From Scatosoma sp900555925 (GTDB lineage: Bacteria; Bacillota; Clostridia; Christensenellales; Borkfalkiaceae): 64,000 nt of DNA. Numbering within the stretch: position 1 is the first letter of the stretch; every line of letters starts with the position of its first letter. Below, one piece after another: positions 1 through 9,016 of the stretch. The translations under genes were made by a program, and so were the position numbers. The notes beneath the pieces are model-generated. The model did no database searches and was not told the origin of the DNA. It saw only the letters and a list, made by a program, of their open reading frames with translations. The stretch lies in contig CAUGYD010000004.1 of assembly GCA_959603585.1 (NCBI GenBank), positions 124,001 through 188,000 on the forward strand, read 5' to 3'.

Positions 1-1
1 G

Positions 2-682
2 CTGCAAAAGTTCGTAGTGGAAAACGGACTCGACGTCGGTTTTGCCTACGACGGAGACGCGGACAGGTGTCTTTGCGTAGACGAAAAGGGCAACGTCGTA
101 GACGGGGATCTCATTCTTTATATTTATGCCCGCTATATGAAAGAGCGGGGAGTATTGCTCAACAACACGGTCGTTACGACGGTAATGTCTAACTTCGGTC
201 TGTATAAGGCTTTCGACGAAATCGGAATCGAATATGCCAAGACGGCGGTAGGGGACAAATACGTCTACGAATATATGGCGGAGCACGGCGATTGCATCGG
301 CGGCGAACAATCGGGGCACATCATTTTTTCCAAATACGCCTCCACGGGCGACGGAATTTTGACCAGTTTGAAAGTCATGCAGGCGATGATTGCCAAGAAA
401 TCGACGCTCGGCAAGCTCGCGGAACCCGTGACGATTTATCCGCAGGTTCTCAAAAACGTGCGGGTGAAAGATAAAGCGGCGGCGAAAAACGACGCCGACG
501 TACAGGCCGCGGTGGCGGCGGTGGCGGCAAAGCTCGGTGACACGGGGCGGATTCTGCTTCGCGAATCGGGGACGGAGCCCGTTATCCGCGTCATGGTGGA
601 AGCGGAGAACAAAGAAATTTGTCAGTCCTGCGTGGACGAAGTCGTGTCCGTGCTCAAAAAGAAAGGACACGGGGCGGATTGA
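2..682 (+). CDS. glmM: Phosphoglucosamine mutase, C-terminal part (5' end outside window)
   Basis: Converts glucosamine-6-phosphate to glucosamine-1-phosphate in the cytoplasm for UDP-GlcNAc and peptidoglycan synthesis. The frame is open from base 2, so the gene enters from the left and only about 226 residues are present. The metal-binding loop DGDADR lies near the start of the visible part, the sugar-binding motif GGEQSGH follows, and the C-terminal phosphate-binding loop RESGTEPVIRVMVE is near the end, all typical of the alpha-D-phosphohexomutase family and of GlmM in particular. It ends 9 bases before glmS, the enzyme that makes its substrate, so the two are surely cotranscribed. Confidence 0.93.
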   Translation: MQKFVVENGLDVGFAYDGDADRCLCVDEKGNVVDGDLILYIYARYMKERGVLLNNTVVTTVMSNFGLYKAFDEIGIEYAKTAVGDKYVYEYMAEHGDCIGGEQSGHIIFSKYASTGDGILTSLKVMQAMIAKKSTLGKLAEPVTIYPQVLKNVRVKDKAAAKNDADVQAAVAAVAAKLGDTGRILLRESGTEPVIRVMVEAENKEICQSCVDEVVSVLKKKGHGAD

Positions 683-691
683 GGAGAAGGT

Positions 692-2530
692 ATGTGCGGA
701 ATTGTCGGATATATCGGTAAAAAACAAGCGGCGCCCATTCTTCTCGACGGGCTGGCGAAATTGGAATATCGCGGTTACGATTCGGCGGGGATCGCCGTGC
801 GCGACGGCAGCGCGGAAGCGGTGGTCGTCAAAGCCAAGGGGCGCTTGAAAGTCCTTGCGGAAAAGACGAACAGCGGACTTTCCGTAAAGGGCTGCTGCGG
901 AATCGGGCATACGCGCTGGGCGACACACGGCGAACCTTCTGCCGAAAACGCTCATCCTCATTACAGCGACGATAAAAACGTCATCGTCGTGCATAACGGA
1001 ATCATCGAGAATTATCAGGAACTCAAAGAAAAACTGTCAAAGAGCGGCTATGTGTTTTACTCTCAGACGGATACCGAGGTTCTTGCGAAACTCGTCGATT
1101 ATTATTATAAAAAATACGGCGACGGGCCGATAGACGCGCTGGCAAGGTGTATGATGCGCGTGCGCGGCTCGTACGCGCTGGCGGTCATGTATAAGGATTA
1201 TCCCGAAGAACTCTATGTCGCAAGAAAGGACAGTCCCATGATCATCGGCGCGGAAAAAGGCGAAACTTTCCTCGCGTCCGATGTTCCGGCGATTCTCAAT
1301 TATACGAGAAACGTCTATTACATCGGGAATCTGGAAATCGCCAAATTGGAAAAAGGGAAGGTCTCTTTCTTCAATATCGATCGGGAAGAGATCGCCAAAG
1401 AGATTACGGAAATCAAGTGGGACGCAAAGGCCGCGGAGAAAGCGGGCTTTGAACATTTCATGATGAAGGAGATCCACGAACAGCCCAAGGCCGTACAGGA
1501 TACTCTGAGTTCCGTAATCAAAAACGGCACAATCGATCTGTCCGAATGCGGACTTTCGAAGGAGCGGATTCAATCCGTCGGGCATATTTATATCGTCGCC
1601 TGCGGTTCCGCCTATCATGCGGGCATGGTGGCGCAATACGTCATCGAGAGCCTCGCGAAAATTCCCGTTCGGGTAGACCTCGCGTCGGAATTCCGTTACC
1701 GTAAGCCGCTCCTCGAAAAAGACGGCCTGGTGATTATCATCAGTCAGTCGGGCGAGACGGCAGACAGCCTCGCGGCGTTGCGGGAAGCGAAGGGGCGGGG
1801 AATAAAGACCTTGGCGATCGTCAACGTAGTGGGCTCTTCCATCGCGCGGGAAGCGGACGACGTGTTCTATACGCTCGCGGGGCCCGAAATCGCGGTCGCG
1901 ACGACGAAAGCCTATTCGACGCAGCTCATCGCGGGTTACCTTTTGGCGGTGCAGTTCGCAAAGGTTCGCGGGCAGATAGACGAGAAGAGATATTCCTCGC
2001 TCGTCAAAGACCTGCTGGCTTTGCCCGATAAAATGAAACGGGTATTGGAGGATAAAGAACGAATTCAATGGTTTGCCGCGAAGTTCGCAAACGCAAAGGA
2101 TATTTTCTTTATCGGCCGCGGAATCGATTATGCCGTCAGTATGGAAGGCAGTCTCAAAATGAAGGAAATCAGCTATATCCATTCGGAGGCGTATGCGGCG
2201 GGCGAACTCAAACACGGTACAATCAGCCTGATCGAGGACGGGACGCTGGTCGTCAGCGTACTCACGCAGCAGGAATTGTATGAAAAGATGATCGGCAATA
2301 TGGCGGAGGTCAAGAGCCGCGGTGCTTATTTGATGGGCTTGACGGCTTACGGAAACTATAATGTCGAGGACACGGCGGACTTTACTACATATATTCCGCG
2401 CACGGATTCGCTGTTTACGGCGAGTCTGGCGGTCATTCCCCTGCAACTGATGGGATATTACGTCAGCGTAGCGAAGGGATTGGACGTGGATAAACCGAGG
2501 AATCTCGCCAAGAGCGTCACGGTGGAATAA
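692..2530 (+). CDS. glmS: Glutamine-fructose-6-phosphate aminotransferase (isomerizing)
   Basis: Makes glucosamine-6-phosphate from fructose-6-phosphate and glutamine, the first step to UDP-GlcNAc. The 612 residues match the family length. The protein starts MCGIVGYIG, so Cys2 becomes the N-terminal nucleophile of the class II glutamine amidotransferase domain (about 1-220); two SIS sugar-isomerase domains follow, with SQSGETADS in the first, and the protein ends in the conserved KPRNLAKSVTVE tail. The start follows a good GAGGAGAAGG site. I saw no glmS ribozyme: the gap to glmM is only 9 bases, so regulation by that element is excluded here unless it lies upstream of glmM. Confidence 0.97.
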   Translation: MCGIVGYIGKKQAAPILLDGLAKLEYRGYDSAGIAVRDGSAEAVVVKAKGRLKVLAEKTNSGLSVKGCCGIGHTRWATHGEPSAENAHPHYSDDKNVIVVHNGIIENYQELKEKLSKSGYVFYSQTDTEVLAKLVDYYYKKYGDGPIDALARCMMRVRGSYALAVMYKDYPEELYVARKDSPMIIGAEKGETFLASDVPAILNYTRNVYYIGNLEIAKLEKGKVSFFNIDREEIAKEITEIKWDAKAAEKAGFEHFMMKEIHEQPKAVQDTLSSVIKNGTIDLSECGLSKERIQSVGHIYIVACGSAYHAGMVAQYVIESLAKIPVRVDLASEFRYRKPLLEKDGLVIIISQSGETADSLAALREAKGRGIKTLAIVNVVGSSIAREADDVFYTLAGPEIAVATTKAYSTQLIAGYLLAVQFAKVRGQIDEKRYSSLVKDLLALPDKMKRVLEDKERIQWFAAKFANAKDIFFIGRGIDYAVSMEGSLKMKEISYIHSEAYAAGELKHGTISLIEDGTLVVSVLTQQELYEKMIGNMAEVKSRGAYLMGLTAYGNYNVEDTADFTTYIPRTDSLFTASLAVIPLQLMGYYVSVAKGLDVDKPRNLAKSVTVE

Positions 2531-2585
2531 CGTCGGAAAGGGATATAGAGCGAGAATTTTCGCCGAATATATCGGGAGTGGAACT

Positions 2586-4436
2586 ATGAAAGGTACAAAA
2601 ACAAAAGCGTGGCATATCGCGTTTCTGATGCTGGCGGACGTAGTGTCCGTCCTACTCGCAATGTTGATTGCCTATCTGATGACGGTCGGGGATAAAAGTT
2701 TTTCCCTTTGGCTCGTGTGGTGGGCGCTCGGAAATATCGCATGTACGTTGTTATTTTTCGGGCTGTTCGGCATGTACGGAATTGTGTTTTCTACGGTCGG
2801 AATTATCGACGCTCTGAAACAAACGCTTGCGATCGTCGGCGTCGCTTCGGCAAATGTCATTTTTGCCGTCCTTACAGGTCGGGCTTATGTCGGTATAAGT
2901 ACGGCCCTTGTATACAGTATATTCCTCTTCTATTTTTCCGTTATGACGAGATTTTTCAAAAGGATCCTCATCGTCGTCAGATATTACCTTTCGCGGACAA
3001 AAGTTAATCGGAAACGCGTCATGATCGTGGGCGGCGGAGCCGCCGGTTCCGCCCTCATTAAGGAAATGCTCACCTCGGATAAGATTTCCTATAAGCCCGT
3101 ATGTATCGCGGACGATGACCCTTTCAAAATCGGGAAATCGGTCAGCGGCGTAAAAATCGCGGGCACTACCTTTGAGCTTCCGCGGTTGGTCAGGGAATAT
3201 CATGTGGAAGAGATTTTCGTCACTATGCCCGCTGTCAAGAAAAAGACGCAGAGCGAAATTATCGCCCGCTGTCGGGATTTAGGGTGTCCCGTCAAGGTTC
3301 TGCCGGGAATTTATCAGCTCGCGGACGGTCAGGTGACCGTGTCCAAACTTCGCAAAGTCGATATTCAGGATTTGCTCGGCCGAGAGCAGGTAAGTGTCAA
3401 CCTCGACGAAATCATGGGATATATCGAAAATAAAGTCGTGCTCGTGACGGGGGGCGGCGGCTCTATCGGCAGCGAGCTCTGCCGTCAGATAGCGACGCAT
3501 CGTCCCGAAAAGCTGATTATTTTCGATATCTATGAAAACAATGCCTACGATATCGAACAGGAATTGAAACGAAAAGACCCTTCTCTGAATTTGTTGACTT
3601 TAATCGGCAGCGTGCGGGATCAAGGAAAGGTGCGGGATTTGTTTGAAAGATATCGCCCGCAAATCGTGTTTCACGCGGCGGCGCATAAACATGTCCCCTT
3701 GATGGAAACCAGCCCCAACGAAGCTGTAAAAAATAACGTGTTCGGGACGTTGAACGTAGCTCGCTGTGCGGACGAATTCGGCACGGAGACGTTCGTTCAG
3801 ATTTCCACCGATAAGGCGGTGAATCCGACGAATATCATGGGGGCGACCAAGCGTATCTGCGAAATGATTATTCAGACAATCGGCCGCCACAGCAAGAATA
3901 CGAAATTCGTGGCGGTGCGGTTCGGAAACGTGTTGGGCTCCAATGGTTCGGTCATTCCGCTTTTCAGAAAACAGATAGCCGAGGGCGGTCCCGTGACGGT
4001 TACGCATAAGGATATTATAAGATATTTCATGACGATTCCCGAAGCGGTGTCGCTCGTCTTGCAGGCGGGCGCCTATGCGAAAGGGGGGCAAATTTTTGTG
4101 CTGGACATGGGCGAGCCCGTCAAGATATATGACCTCGCGTATAACCTTATCAAACTTTCGGGACTCGAACCCAATGTCGATATCAATATTGTATGCACGG
4201 GATTGCGTCCGGGAGAAAAATTGTACGAAGAACGGCTCATGAAAGAAGAGGGGCTGCAAAAGACTGCGAACGGACTCATCAATATTGCCCGCCCGATTCA
4301 GTTGGACGAAGAATTTTTATGGGATACTTTGGACAAGCTGTATGGGGAAGCCTACGATGAGACGGGCAATATGAAGGAGCTGGTGGCAAGGCTCGTTCCC
4401 ACCTATAAAATCGATAATCGGGTATGTAACGGATAA
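2586..4436 (+). CDS. Membrane-anchored NDP-sugar 4,6-dehydratase (PglF/CapD/WbpM type)
   Basis: A 616-residue polysaccharide biosynthesis protein. The first about 120 residues form four hydrophobic helices; a CoA-binding-like Rossmann region follows (IVGGGAAGSAL, about 145), then the extended SDR domain with TGGGGSIGSELC at about 285 and the catalytic region DKAVNPTNIMGATKR at about 410-420. Members of this family dehydrate UDP-GlcNAc to a 4-keto-6-deoxy sugar, the entry to diNAcBac, QuiNAc or FucNAc glycans at the inner face of the membrane. It sits directly after glmM-glmS, which supply UDP-GlcNAc precursors. The substrate is inferred from the family, not shown. Confidence 0.88.
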   Translation: MKGTKTKAWHIAFLMLADVVSVLLAMLIAYLMTVGDKSFSLWLVWWALGNIACTLLFFGLFGMYGIVFSTVGIIDALKQTLAIVGVASANVIFAVLTGRAYVGISTALVYSIFLFYFSVMTRFFKRILIVVRYYLSRTKVNRKRVMIVGGGAAGSALIKEMLTSDKISYKPVCIADDDPFKIGKSVSGVKIAGTTFELPRLVREYHVEEIFVTMPAVKKKTQSEIIARCRDLGCPVKVLPGIYQLADGQVTVSKLRKVDIQDLLGREQVSVNLDEIMGYIENKVVLVTGGGGSIGSELCRQIATHRPEKLIIFDIYENNAYDIEQELKRKDPSLNLLTLIGSVRDQGKVRDLFERYRPQIVFHAAAHKHVPLMETSPNEAVKNNVFGTLNVARCADEFGTETFVQISTDKAVNPTNIMGATKRICEMIIQTIGRHSKNTKFVAVRFGNVLGSNGSVIPLFRKQIAEGGPVTVTHKDIIRYFMTIPEAVSLVLQAGAYAKGGQIFVLDMGEPVKIYDLAYNLIKLSGLEPNVDINIVCTGLRPGEKLYEERLMKEEGLQKTANGLINIARPIQLDEEFLWDTLDKLYGEAYDETGNMKELVARLVPTYKIDNRVCNG

Positions 4437-4510
4437 CCGTAACGGTTTTTCGTTTCCATAGCATACGAATAGTAAGTAAGGAATTTGCAGCCAAGGGGAG
4501 AGAAACAATA

Positions 4511-5623
4511 ATGACAGAAATAGATGAAAAGCACATTGAAAAAATATGTCGTATTTTTCAGATTCGGGGAGAATATCGCTCGTGCGAAGTTTTGACGCTC
4601 GGACATATCAATACGACATATAAGGTATACTTCTACCGCGACGGAGAAATCAAGGACTATATTTTGCAGAGGGTAAACACCTATGTGTTCAAAGATCCCG
4701 TTCGGGTAATGGAAAACATTACTTCCGTCACCGAGTATGTCCGTGCAAAAATCAAACGGACGGGTATCAGCGCAAAAAGGGGAGTCCTGCATTACCAAAA
4801 AACCGCGGAGGGGAAATACTATACATGGGAAGAGGACGGAGGCTTCTGGCGCTGTTGCAGGTTTATCGACGATTCCGCGTCCTTCCTTCTGACGGATAAT
4901 TTGAAAGTGATAGAGGAGTCGGGAAAGGCGTTCGGGGAGTTCCAGCTGCACCTTGCCGATTACCCCGTGGAAAAACTGCATATCGCCATTCCGCATTTTC
5001 ATAATACGGTCATGCGTTACGACACTTTCCGCGAAGCGATTGAAAACAACCTCAGCTGCCGAAAAGAAAACGCTTTGAGGGAGATAGAGGAGTATCTCGG
5101 CCTCGAAGCGCGGGCGACGGAAATGTATAAAATGCAGCGCCGCGGCGAGCTTCCGCTTCGAGTGACGCATAACGATACAAAATGCAGTAACGTACTTTTC
5201 GATAAAGACAGTTTCGAGCATCTTTCCGTCATCGATTTGGATACAGTCATGCCGGGACTCGTGGGGTTCGATTTCGGAGACGCGATTCGCGCCACGGCGA
5301 ATACGGCGGAAGAGGACGAAAAGGACATAAAAAAAGTCGCTCTCGACCTAAAAAAGTACGAGGCGTTTGCAAAAGGGTTCCTCGGCAAAGTGAAAGGCGA
5401 ACTCACCGAAAACGAAAAGAATACGATGGCTTTGGGCGCGCTGACAATGACGATAGAGTGCGGAATGAGATTTCTCACCGATTATCTCGACGGAGATAAA
5501 TACTTCCATACGGACTATCCTGAGCACAATCTCGTGCGCAGTCGTTGTCAGCTCGCGCTTGCCAAGGATATGATAGAGCATTTTGAAGAAATGAAGGCGG
5601 TCGTCAAAAAGTATTGCGATTAA
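4511..5623 (+). CDS. NahK-like sugar 1-kinase (APH phosphotransferase fold)
   Basis: A 370-residue aminoglycoside-phosphotransferase-fold kinase. The N-terminal GHINTTYKV loop and YILQRVNTYVFKDP are shared with N-acetylhexosamine 1-kinase (NahK); the catalytic loop THNDTKCSNVL is at about 219-228 and the metal-binding VIDLDTVMPG...DFGDAIR at about 240-260. NahK phosphorylates GlcNAc or GalNAc at C1, bypassing GlmM. That activity would fit the upstream glmM, glmS and dehydratase genes, but substrate choice in this family varies, so it is an inference. The start follows AAGGGGAGAG. It ends convergently against a tiny ORF on the other strand with a 3-base overlap. Confidence 0.8.
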   Translation: MTEIDEKHIEKICRIFQIRGEYRSCEVLTLGHINTTYKVYFYRDGEIKDYILQRVNTYVFKDPVRVMENITSVTEYVRAKIKRTGISAKRGVLHYQKTAEGKYYTWEEDGGFWRCCRFIDDSASFLLTDNLKVIEESGKAFGEFQLHLADYPVEKLHIAIPHFHNTVMRYDTFREAIENNLSCRKENALREIEEYLGLEARATEMYKMQRRGELPLRVTHNDTKCSNVLFDKDSFEHLSVIDLDTVMPGLVGFDFGDAIRATANTAEEDEKDIKKVALDLKKYEAFAKGFLGKVKGELTENEKNTMALGALTMTIECGMRFLTDYLDGDKYFHTDYPEHNLVRSRCQLALAKDMIEHFEEMKAVVKKYCD

Positions 5624-5709
5624 TTTTTCCGTCCCTTAAAAAGAGCCATACAGATAACGCCCATATTTCCGCCCACGACGAGGCCGACGACAAATCCTAT
5701 CCAAAACAT
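5620..5709 (-). CDS. 29-residue DUF3789-like membrane peptide
   Basis: Translated by hand: 29 residues, beginning MFWIGFVVGLVVGGNMGV, a single hydrophobic Gly/Val helix, then a basic tail ending KGRKN. It starts with ATG 10 bases after a strong AAAGGAGG site, better than that of most genes around it. The pattern (Phe near the start, GlxVGGxxGVxxM, basic end) resembles the small DUF3789 proteins of Clostridia, whose function is unknown. It overlaps the last bases of the NahK-like kinase tail to tail. The strong ribosome binding site makes it more than a chance ORF. Confidence 0.6.
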   Translation of the reverse strand: MFWIGFVVGLVVGGNMGVICMALFKGRKN

Positions 5710-5832
5710 GCTGAAAACTCCTCCTTTTGCCGTTTATTTACCGAGTATGAACGTTTTCTCAGATTTTTATTCCCATTATATGCATCTTCCCGAAAAATTG
5801 TTATTGCGTATCCGAAAATACTTTTTGAAAAA

Positions 5833-5867
5833 GCGCCGACTTTCCGAAAGGGATTGCGGCGTTTTTT
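5833..5867 (+). terminator. Rho-independent terminator (probably bidirectional)
   Basis: CGCCG pairs with CGGCG around an inner CTTT/AAAG stem, followed by seven T on the plus strand; on the minus strand the stem is followed by CTTTTT. It lies between the NahK-like gene region and the GNAT promoter. Confidence 0.65.
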
Positions 5868-5889
5868 TCTTTGAAAAGAAAATTTTTGA

Positions 5890-5918
5890 TTGCAAAACAG
5901 AGTGTTTTCTGATATAAT
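5890..5918 (+). promoter_or_regulatory. Sigma-A promoter of the GNAT-glf unit
   Basis: TTGCAA, a 17-base spacer, then a perfect TATAAT. The start point would be near 5925, after the longer possible GNAT start at 5890, so this promoter fixes the start at 5947. Confidence 0.75.
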
Positions 5919-5946
5919 AGAGAAAAGTCTTCTTAGAGGTACTTTT

Positions 5947-6474
5947 ATGGTCTTGAAAACCGAGCGCCTGATTTTGAGGGAATTACGGGAGGCTGATTTT
6001 TCAGCTCTCGCGGAAATATTAATGGATAGAGAAGTGATGTACGCTTACGGACACTGCTTTTCGGAGAAAGAAACAATGGAGTGGCTGGAAAGACAACGGG
6101 AACGTTACCGACGTTTCGGTTTCGGATTATGGGGAGCCGTATTAAAGGCTACGGGGGAGGTCATAGGACAGGCGGGACTGACGATACAGCCGTGCGAAGG
6201 AAGAGAAGTTTTAGAAATCGGATATTTGTTCAAGAAAAAGCATTGGCATTTCGGCTATGCGCGCGAAGCTGCGGAAGGCTGTAAAAGATATGCTTTCGAT
6301 ATTCTGAACAGAGAAAAGGTGTATTCAATTATAAAGACGGATAACTATCCCTCTATCCGCGTCGCCGAAAGTATCGGCATGAAAAGAGAAAAAGAGTTTA
6401 TAACCCGTTATTATGGGGGGAATATGAGGCATTATCTCTTTTCCGTGCGGAAGGAAGAAAAGGAATATGTATGA
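5947..6474 (+). CDS. GNAT family N-acetyltransferase (RimJ/RimL type)
   Basis: A 175-residue acetyltransferase starting MVLKTERLILRELREADF, the usual opening of the Acetyltransf_3 (RimJ/RimL) branch. Residues IGQAGLTIQPCE and EIGYLFKKKHWHFGYAREAAEGCKRYAF are the acetyl-CoA-binding core, and IIKTDNYPSIRVAESIGM is the conserved C-terminal helix. Such enzymes acetylate the N-terminus of ribosomal proteins or small amines; the substrate cannot be read. The chosen start has an AGAGG site and lies after the promoter. It overlaps glf by 8 bases, so the two are translationally coupled. Confidence 0.85.
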   Translation: MVLKTERLILRELREADFSALAEILMDREVMYAYGHCFSEKETMEWLERQRERYRRFGFGLWGAVLKATGEVIGQAGLTIQPCEGREVLEIGYLFKKKHWHFGYAREAAEGCKRYAFDILNREKVYSIIKTDNYPSIRVAESIGMKREKEFITRYYGGNMRHYLFSVRKEEKEYV

Positions 6475-7582
6475 TTATTTGATTGTCGGGAGCGGGCTTT
6501 TCGGTGCCGTGTGCGCCTGCGAGCTGAAAAAAAGAGGAAAAAGGTGCCTCGTCATAGAACGCCGCCCGCATATCGGCGGAAACGTCTATACGGAAACAAT
6601 CGAAGGGATTCAGGTACATAAATACGGCGCGCATATCTTTCATACTTCGGATAAGGAGATATGGGAATATATCAACCGTTTCGCGGAATTTAATAATTTC
6701 GTCAATCAACCGATTGCCCGATATAAAGACGAATGTTATAATCTTCCCTTTAACATGAATACGTTCGTAAAACTTTGGCCGGATGTTTTTACGCCCGCGG
6801 AGGCGGAATCGCGCATCGAGTCGGAGCGGAGGAACTCTTTTTCCAAAGAGCCGAAAAACCTCGAAGAACAGGCTTTGAACCTCGTCGGGCGGACGATTTA
6901 TAAAAAACTGATCAAGGAATACACTGAGAAACAATGGGGGAAGAGCTGCTCTCAATTGCCGCCGTTCATTATCCGTCGGCTGCCCGTACGTTTTACCTTC
7001 GACAACAATTATTTCAACGACCGCTATCAGGGAATCCCCGTCGGCGGTTATACGAAAATCATCGAAAAGATGCTGGAAGGCACGGAAATTCGCTGTAATG
7101 CGGACTTTTTCGACGACAGGGCGAATTATCTGAGGAGCTGTGCCCGAAAAATTATCTATACGGGCCCCGTGGACAGATTTTTCGATTATCGCTACGGACC
7201 TTTGGAATACCGCACGCTCCGTTTTGAGACGGAGGTTTTGAATACGGCCAACTTTCAGGGGAATGCGGTCGTGAATTATACGTCGTCGGAAGTTCCGTTC
7301 ACCCGCATAATCGAGCATAAGCATTTCGAGTTCGGCAGACAGGAAAAGACGGTGATTTCCCGCGAGTATCCCTCCGCCTGGAAATCGGGTGACGAGCCTT
7401 ATTATCCCGTCAACGACGAAAAGAACGAGGCTCTGTACGCAAAATACGCAGATCTTGCCCGAAAGGAGACGAGCATAATTTTTGGCGGAAGGCTGGGGAC
7501 CTATAAATATTACGACATGCACCATGTCATAGGTCGCGCCTTGGAAACCGTGCGGCAGGAAGAGGAAGAACAGAGGAAATAA
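6467..7582 (+). CDS. glf: UDP-galactopyranose mutase
   Basis: Isomerizes UDP-galactopyranose to UDP-galactofuranose using reduced FAD, giving the donor for galactofuranose-containing surface glycans. The 371 residues start MYDYLIVGSGLFGAVCACEL, the FAD-binding Rossmann loop; RRPHIGGNVYTE and the YGAHIFHTSDKEIWEYI signature follow, with the GLF domain in the second half (PVGGYTKIIEKML). Length and motifs are those of bacterial Glf. It is the last gene of the GNAT unit and ends at a strong hairpin. Its presence predicts galactofuranose in a surface polymer; no galactofuranosyltransferase is identifiable next to it. Confidence 0.95.
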   Translation: MYDYLIVGSGLFGAVCACELKKRGKRCLVIERRPHIGGNVYTETIEGIQVHKYGAHIFHTSDKEIWEYINRFAEFNNFVNQPIARYKDECYNLPFNMNTFVKLWPDVFTPAEAESRIESERRNSFSKEPKNLEEQALNLVGRTIYKKLIKEYTEKQWGKSCSQLPPFIIRRLPVRFTFDNNYFNDRYQGIPVGGYTKIIEKMLEGTEIRCNADFFDDRANYLRSCARKIIYTGPVDRFFDYRYGPLEYRTLRFETEVLNTANFQGNAVVNYTSSEVPFTRIIEHKHFEFGRQEKTVISREYPSAWKSGDEPYYPVNDEKNEALYAKYADLARKETSIIFGGRLGTYKYYDMHHVIGRALETVRQEEEEQRK

Positions 7583-7595
7583 TTTTTCTCAAAGA

Positions 7596-7637
7596 GACAA
7601 GAAAGGGCATAGTGATTTTACTATGCCCTTTCTTGTC
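7596..7637. terminator. Bidirectional terminator between glf and the MFS gene
   Basis: A perfect 18-bp stem (GACAAGAAAGGGCATAGT and its complement) around a 6-base loop between two convergent genes; its right arm reaches the stop codon of the MFS gene. Confidence 0.85.
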
Positions 7638-8796
7638 AGACCTTCTTTTTTGCGGTAACTTTGAAGGTCAGTTCCAACATGGTGATCATGAGCGCCACAA
7701 AAACAATGAGGTATACGGGAAGTATTTTGAAACCGATATGATTTCCGAAAAGTCCGAATAACGGGGGAATAAAGGTAGAACCGACATAGGCGCTGGCCAT
7801 TTGAATCCCTATGATGGCGCCCGAATTTTCTGCTCCGAAGTTGTTCGGAGTGGAATGGATGATGGAAGGATATATGGGCGCACAGCCGAAGCCGATAACG
7901 ACAAAGCCGATAATCGAAACGAGAGGATAACTGACGGGAATCATCAGAGCGATTATCCCGCAGGATAAAATACAGGTGCCGATAACGATCATTTTTTTAT
8001 CGCCCAGCTTATCCGTGACAAAGCCGCTCAGAAATCTTCCGACGGTAATCCCTATATAAAAGAGAGCGGCAAATTGTGCGGCTTTTTCGGTCGATATGCC
8101 TTTCACCTCGGTAAAATAGGTGCTCGCCCAGGACATCGCCGTAGCTTCTGCGGCGCAATAGGCAAAAAACCCGATCAGGAGAAAGGGAACGCCCTTAATT
8201 TTCAGCGCGCCGATAAGGCCGATACTCTGTTGTTTTTTCTCGGCGGACTGATTATGGACTTTCCATACGGGCAGAGTGACGAGCAAGAGTATCGCTATGG
8301 CGAGCTGTATAAACCCGACGATACGATATCCGTTATTCCAGTTCGAATTTGTAAGAGCATAGCTCATGACGAACGGACTGACGATGGTTCCCACACCCCA
8401 GAAGCAATGCAGCCAGCTCATGTGTTTGGACGAATAGTGGAGGGCGACGTAATTATTTAAGGCTGCGTCGATAGCCCCCGCGCCGAGCCCGTAGGGAACC
8501 GCAAAAACGATGAGCATCCAGAACTGAGTGGAAAAGGAAAAACCGAACAGTGCGAAAGCCGTAAGGAATACACTTATCACGGTCACGATACGGGTACCGA
8601 GCTTTCCCGTCAGTTTATCGGACAGAAGGCTGGATACGATGGTTCCGCCCGATATGGTCATGGAAATGATTCCCATAAAGGATATGGGGACATTCAAATC
8701 GGTATGTATGACAGGCCAGCCCGAACCGAGCAAAGAATCGGGCAGTCCGAGACTGATAAAGGCGATATAAATGAGGGCAAGCAATAGGGAATACAT
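7636..8796 (-). CDS. Major facilitator superfamily transporter
   Basis: A 386-residue, about 12-helix permease of a family common in Clostridia (opening MYSLLLALIYIAFISLGLPDSLLGS). Conserved segments include DKLTGKLGTR in the loop between helices 2 and 3 (an MFS motif A equivalent), YGLGAGAIDAALNNYVALHY, HMSWLHCFWGVGTIVSPF, and a second motif DKLGDKKM in the C-terminal half. The related sugar permeases of the FucP/glucose branch share this layout, but the substrate is unknown. I start at the second Met (8796) because it has a GGAGAT site at normal distance; the longer form starting at 8832 has none. Single-gene unit, convergent to glf. Confidence 0.85.
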   Translation of the reverse strand: MYSLLLALIYIAFISLGLPDSLLGSGWPVIHTDLNVPISFMGIISMTISGGTIVSSLLSDKLTGKLGTRIVTVISVFLTAFALFGFSFSTQFWMLIVFAVPYGLGAGAIDAALNNYVALHYSSKHMSWLHCFWGVGTIVSPFVMSYALTNSNWNNGYRIVGFIQLAIAILLLVTLPVWKVHNQSAEKKQQSIGLIGALKIKGVPFLLIGFFAYCAAEATAMSWASTYFTEVKGISTEKAAQFAALFYIGITVGRFLSGFVTDKLGDKKMIVIGTCILSCGIIALMIPVSYPLVSIIGFVVIGFGCAPIYPSIIHSTPNNFGAENSGAIIGIQMASAYVGSTFIPPLFGLFGNHIGFKILPVYLIVFVALMITMLELTFKVTAKKKV

Positions 8797-8972
8797 TTTT
8801 ATATCTCCGAAGGATATGTTTATCGTCGGCACGGACGGAAAGCATCTTTGATACTTTTTCGTTTATGCCGTGTTTTATTATATCACGCAAAAATTTTTAA
8901 TGCCAGCATTTCAGACGGAAAACAATAAAATATATCCGTAAATATAAATTTATTTTCGACGTTATAATAATA

Positions 8973-9002
8973 AAAAGGACTTTGAATAATCAAAGTCCTT
9001 TT
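8973..9002 (-). terminator. Terminator of the ATP synthase operon
   Basis: AAAAGGACTTTG and its perfect complement around AATAAT, followed on the minus strand by TTTTTATTATTA, 15 bases after the atpC stop codon. Confidence 0.85.
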
Positions 9003-9016
9003 GTTCGCAAGCGAAT

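Noticed and set aside
1037..2446. Long minus-strand ORF opposite glmS, and similar long ORFs opposite lepA, mnmE, nifJ, livJ and the citrate synthase
   Set aside because: They are mirror frames caused by codon bias in strongly supported genes; none has a ribosome site with a family-like sequence.
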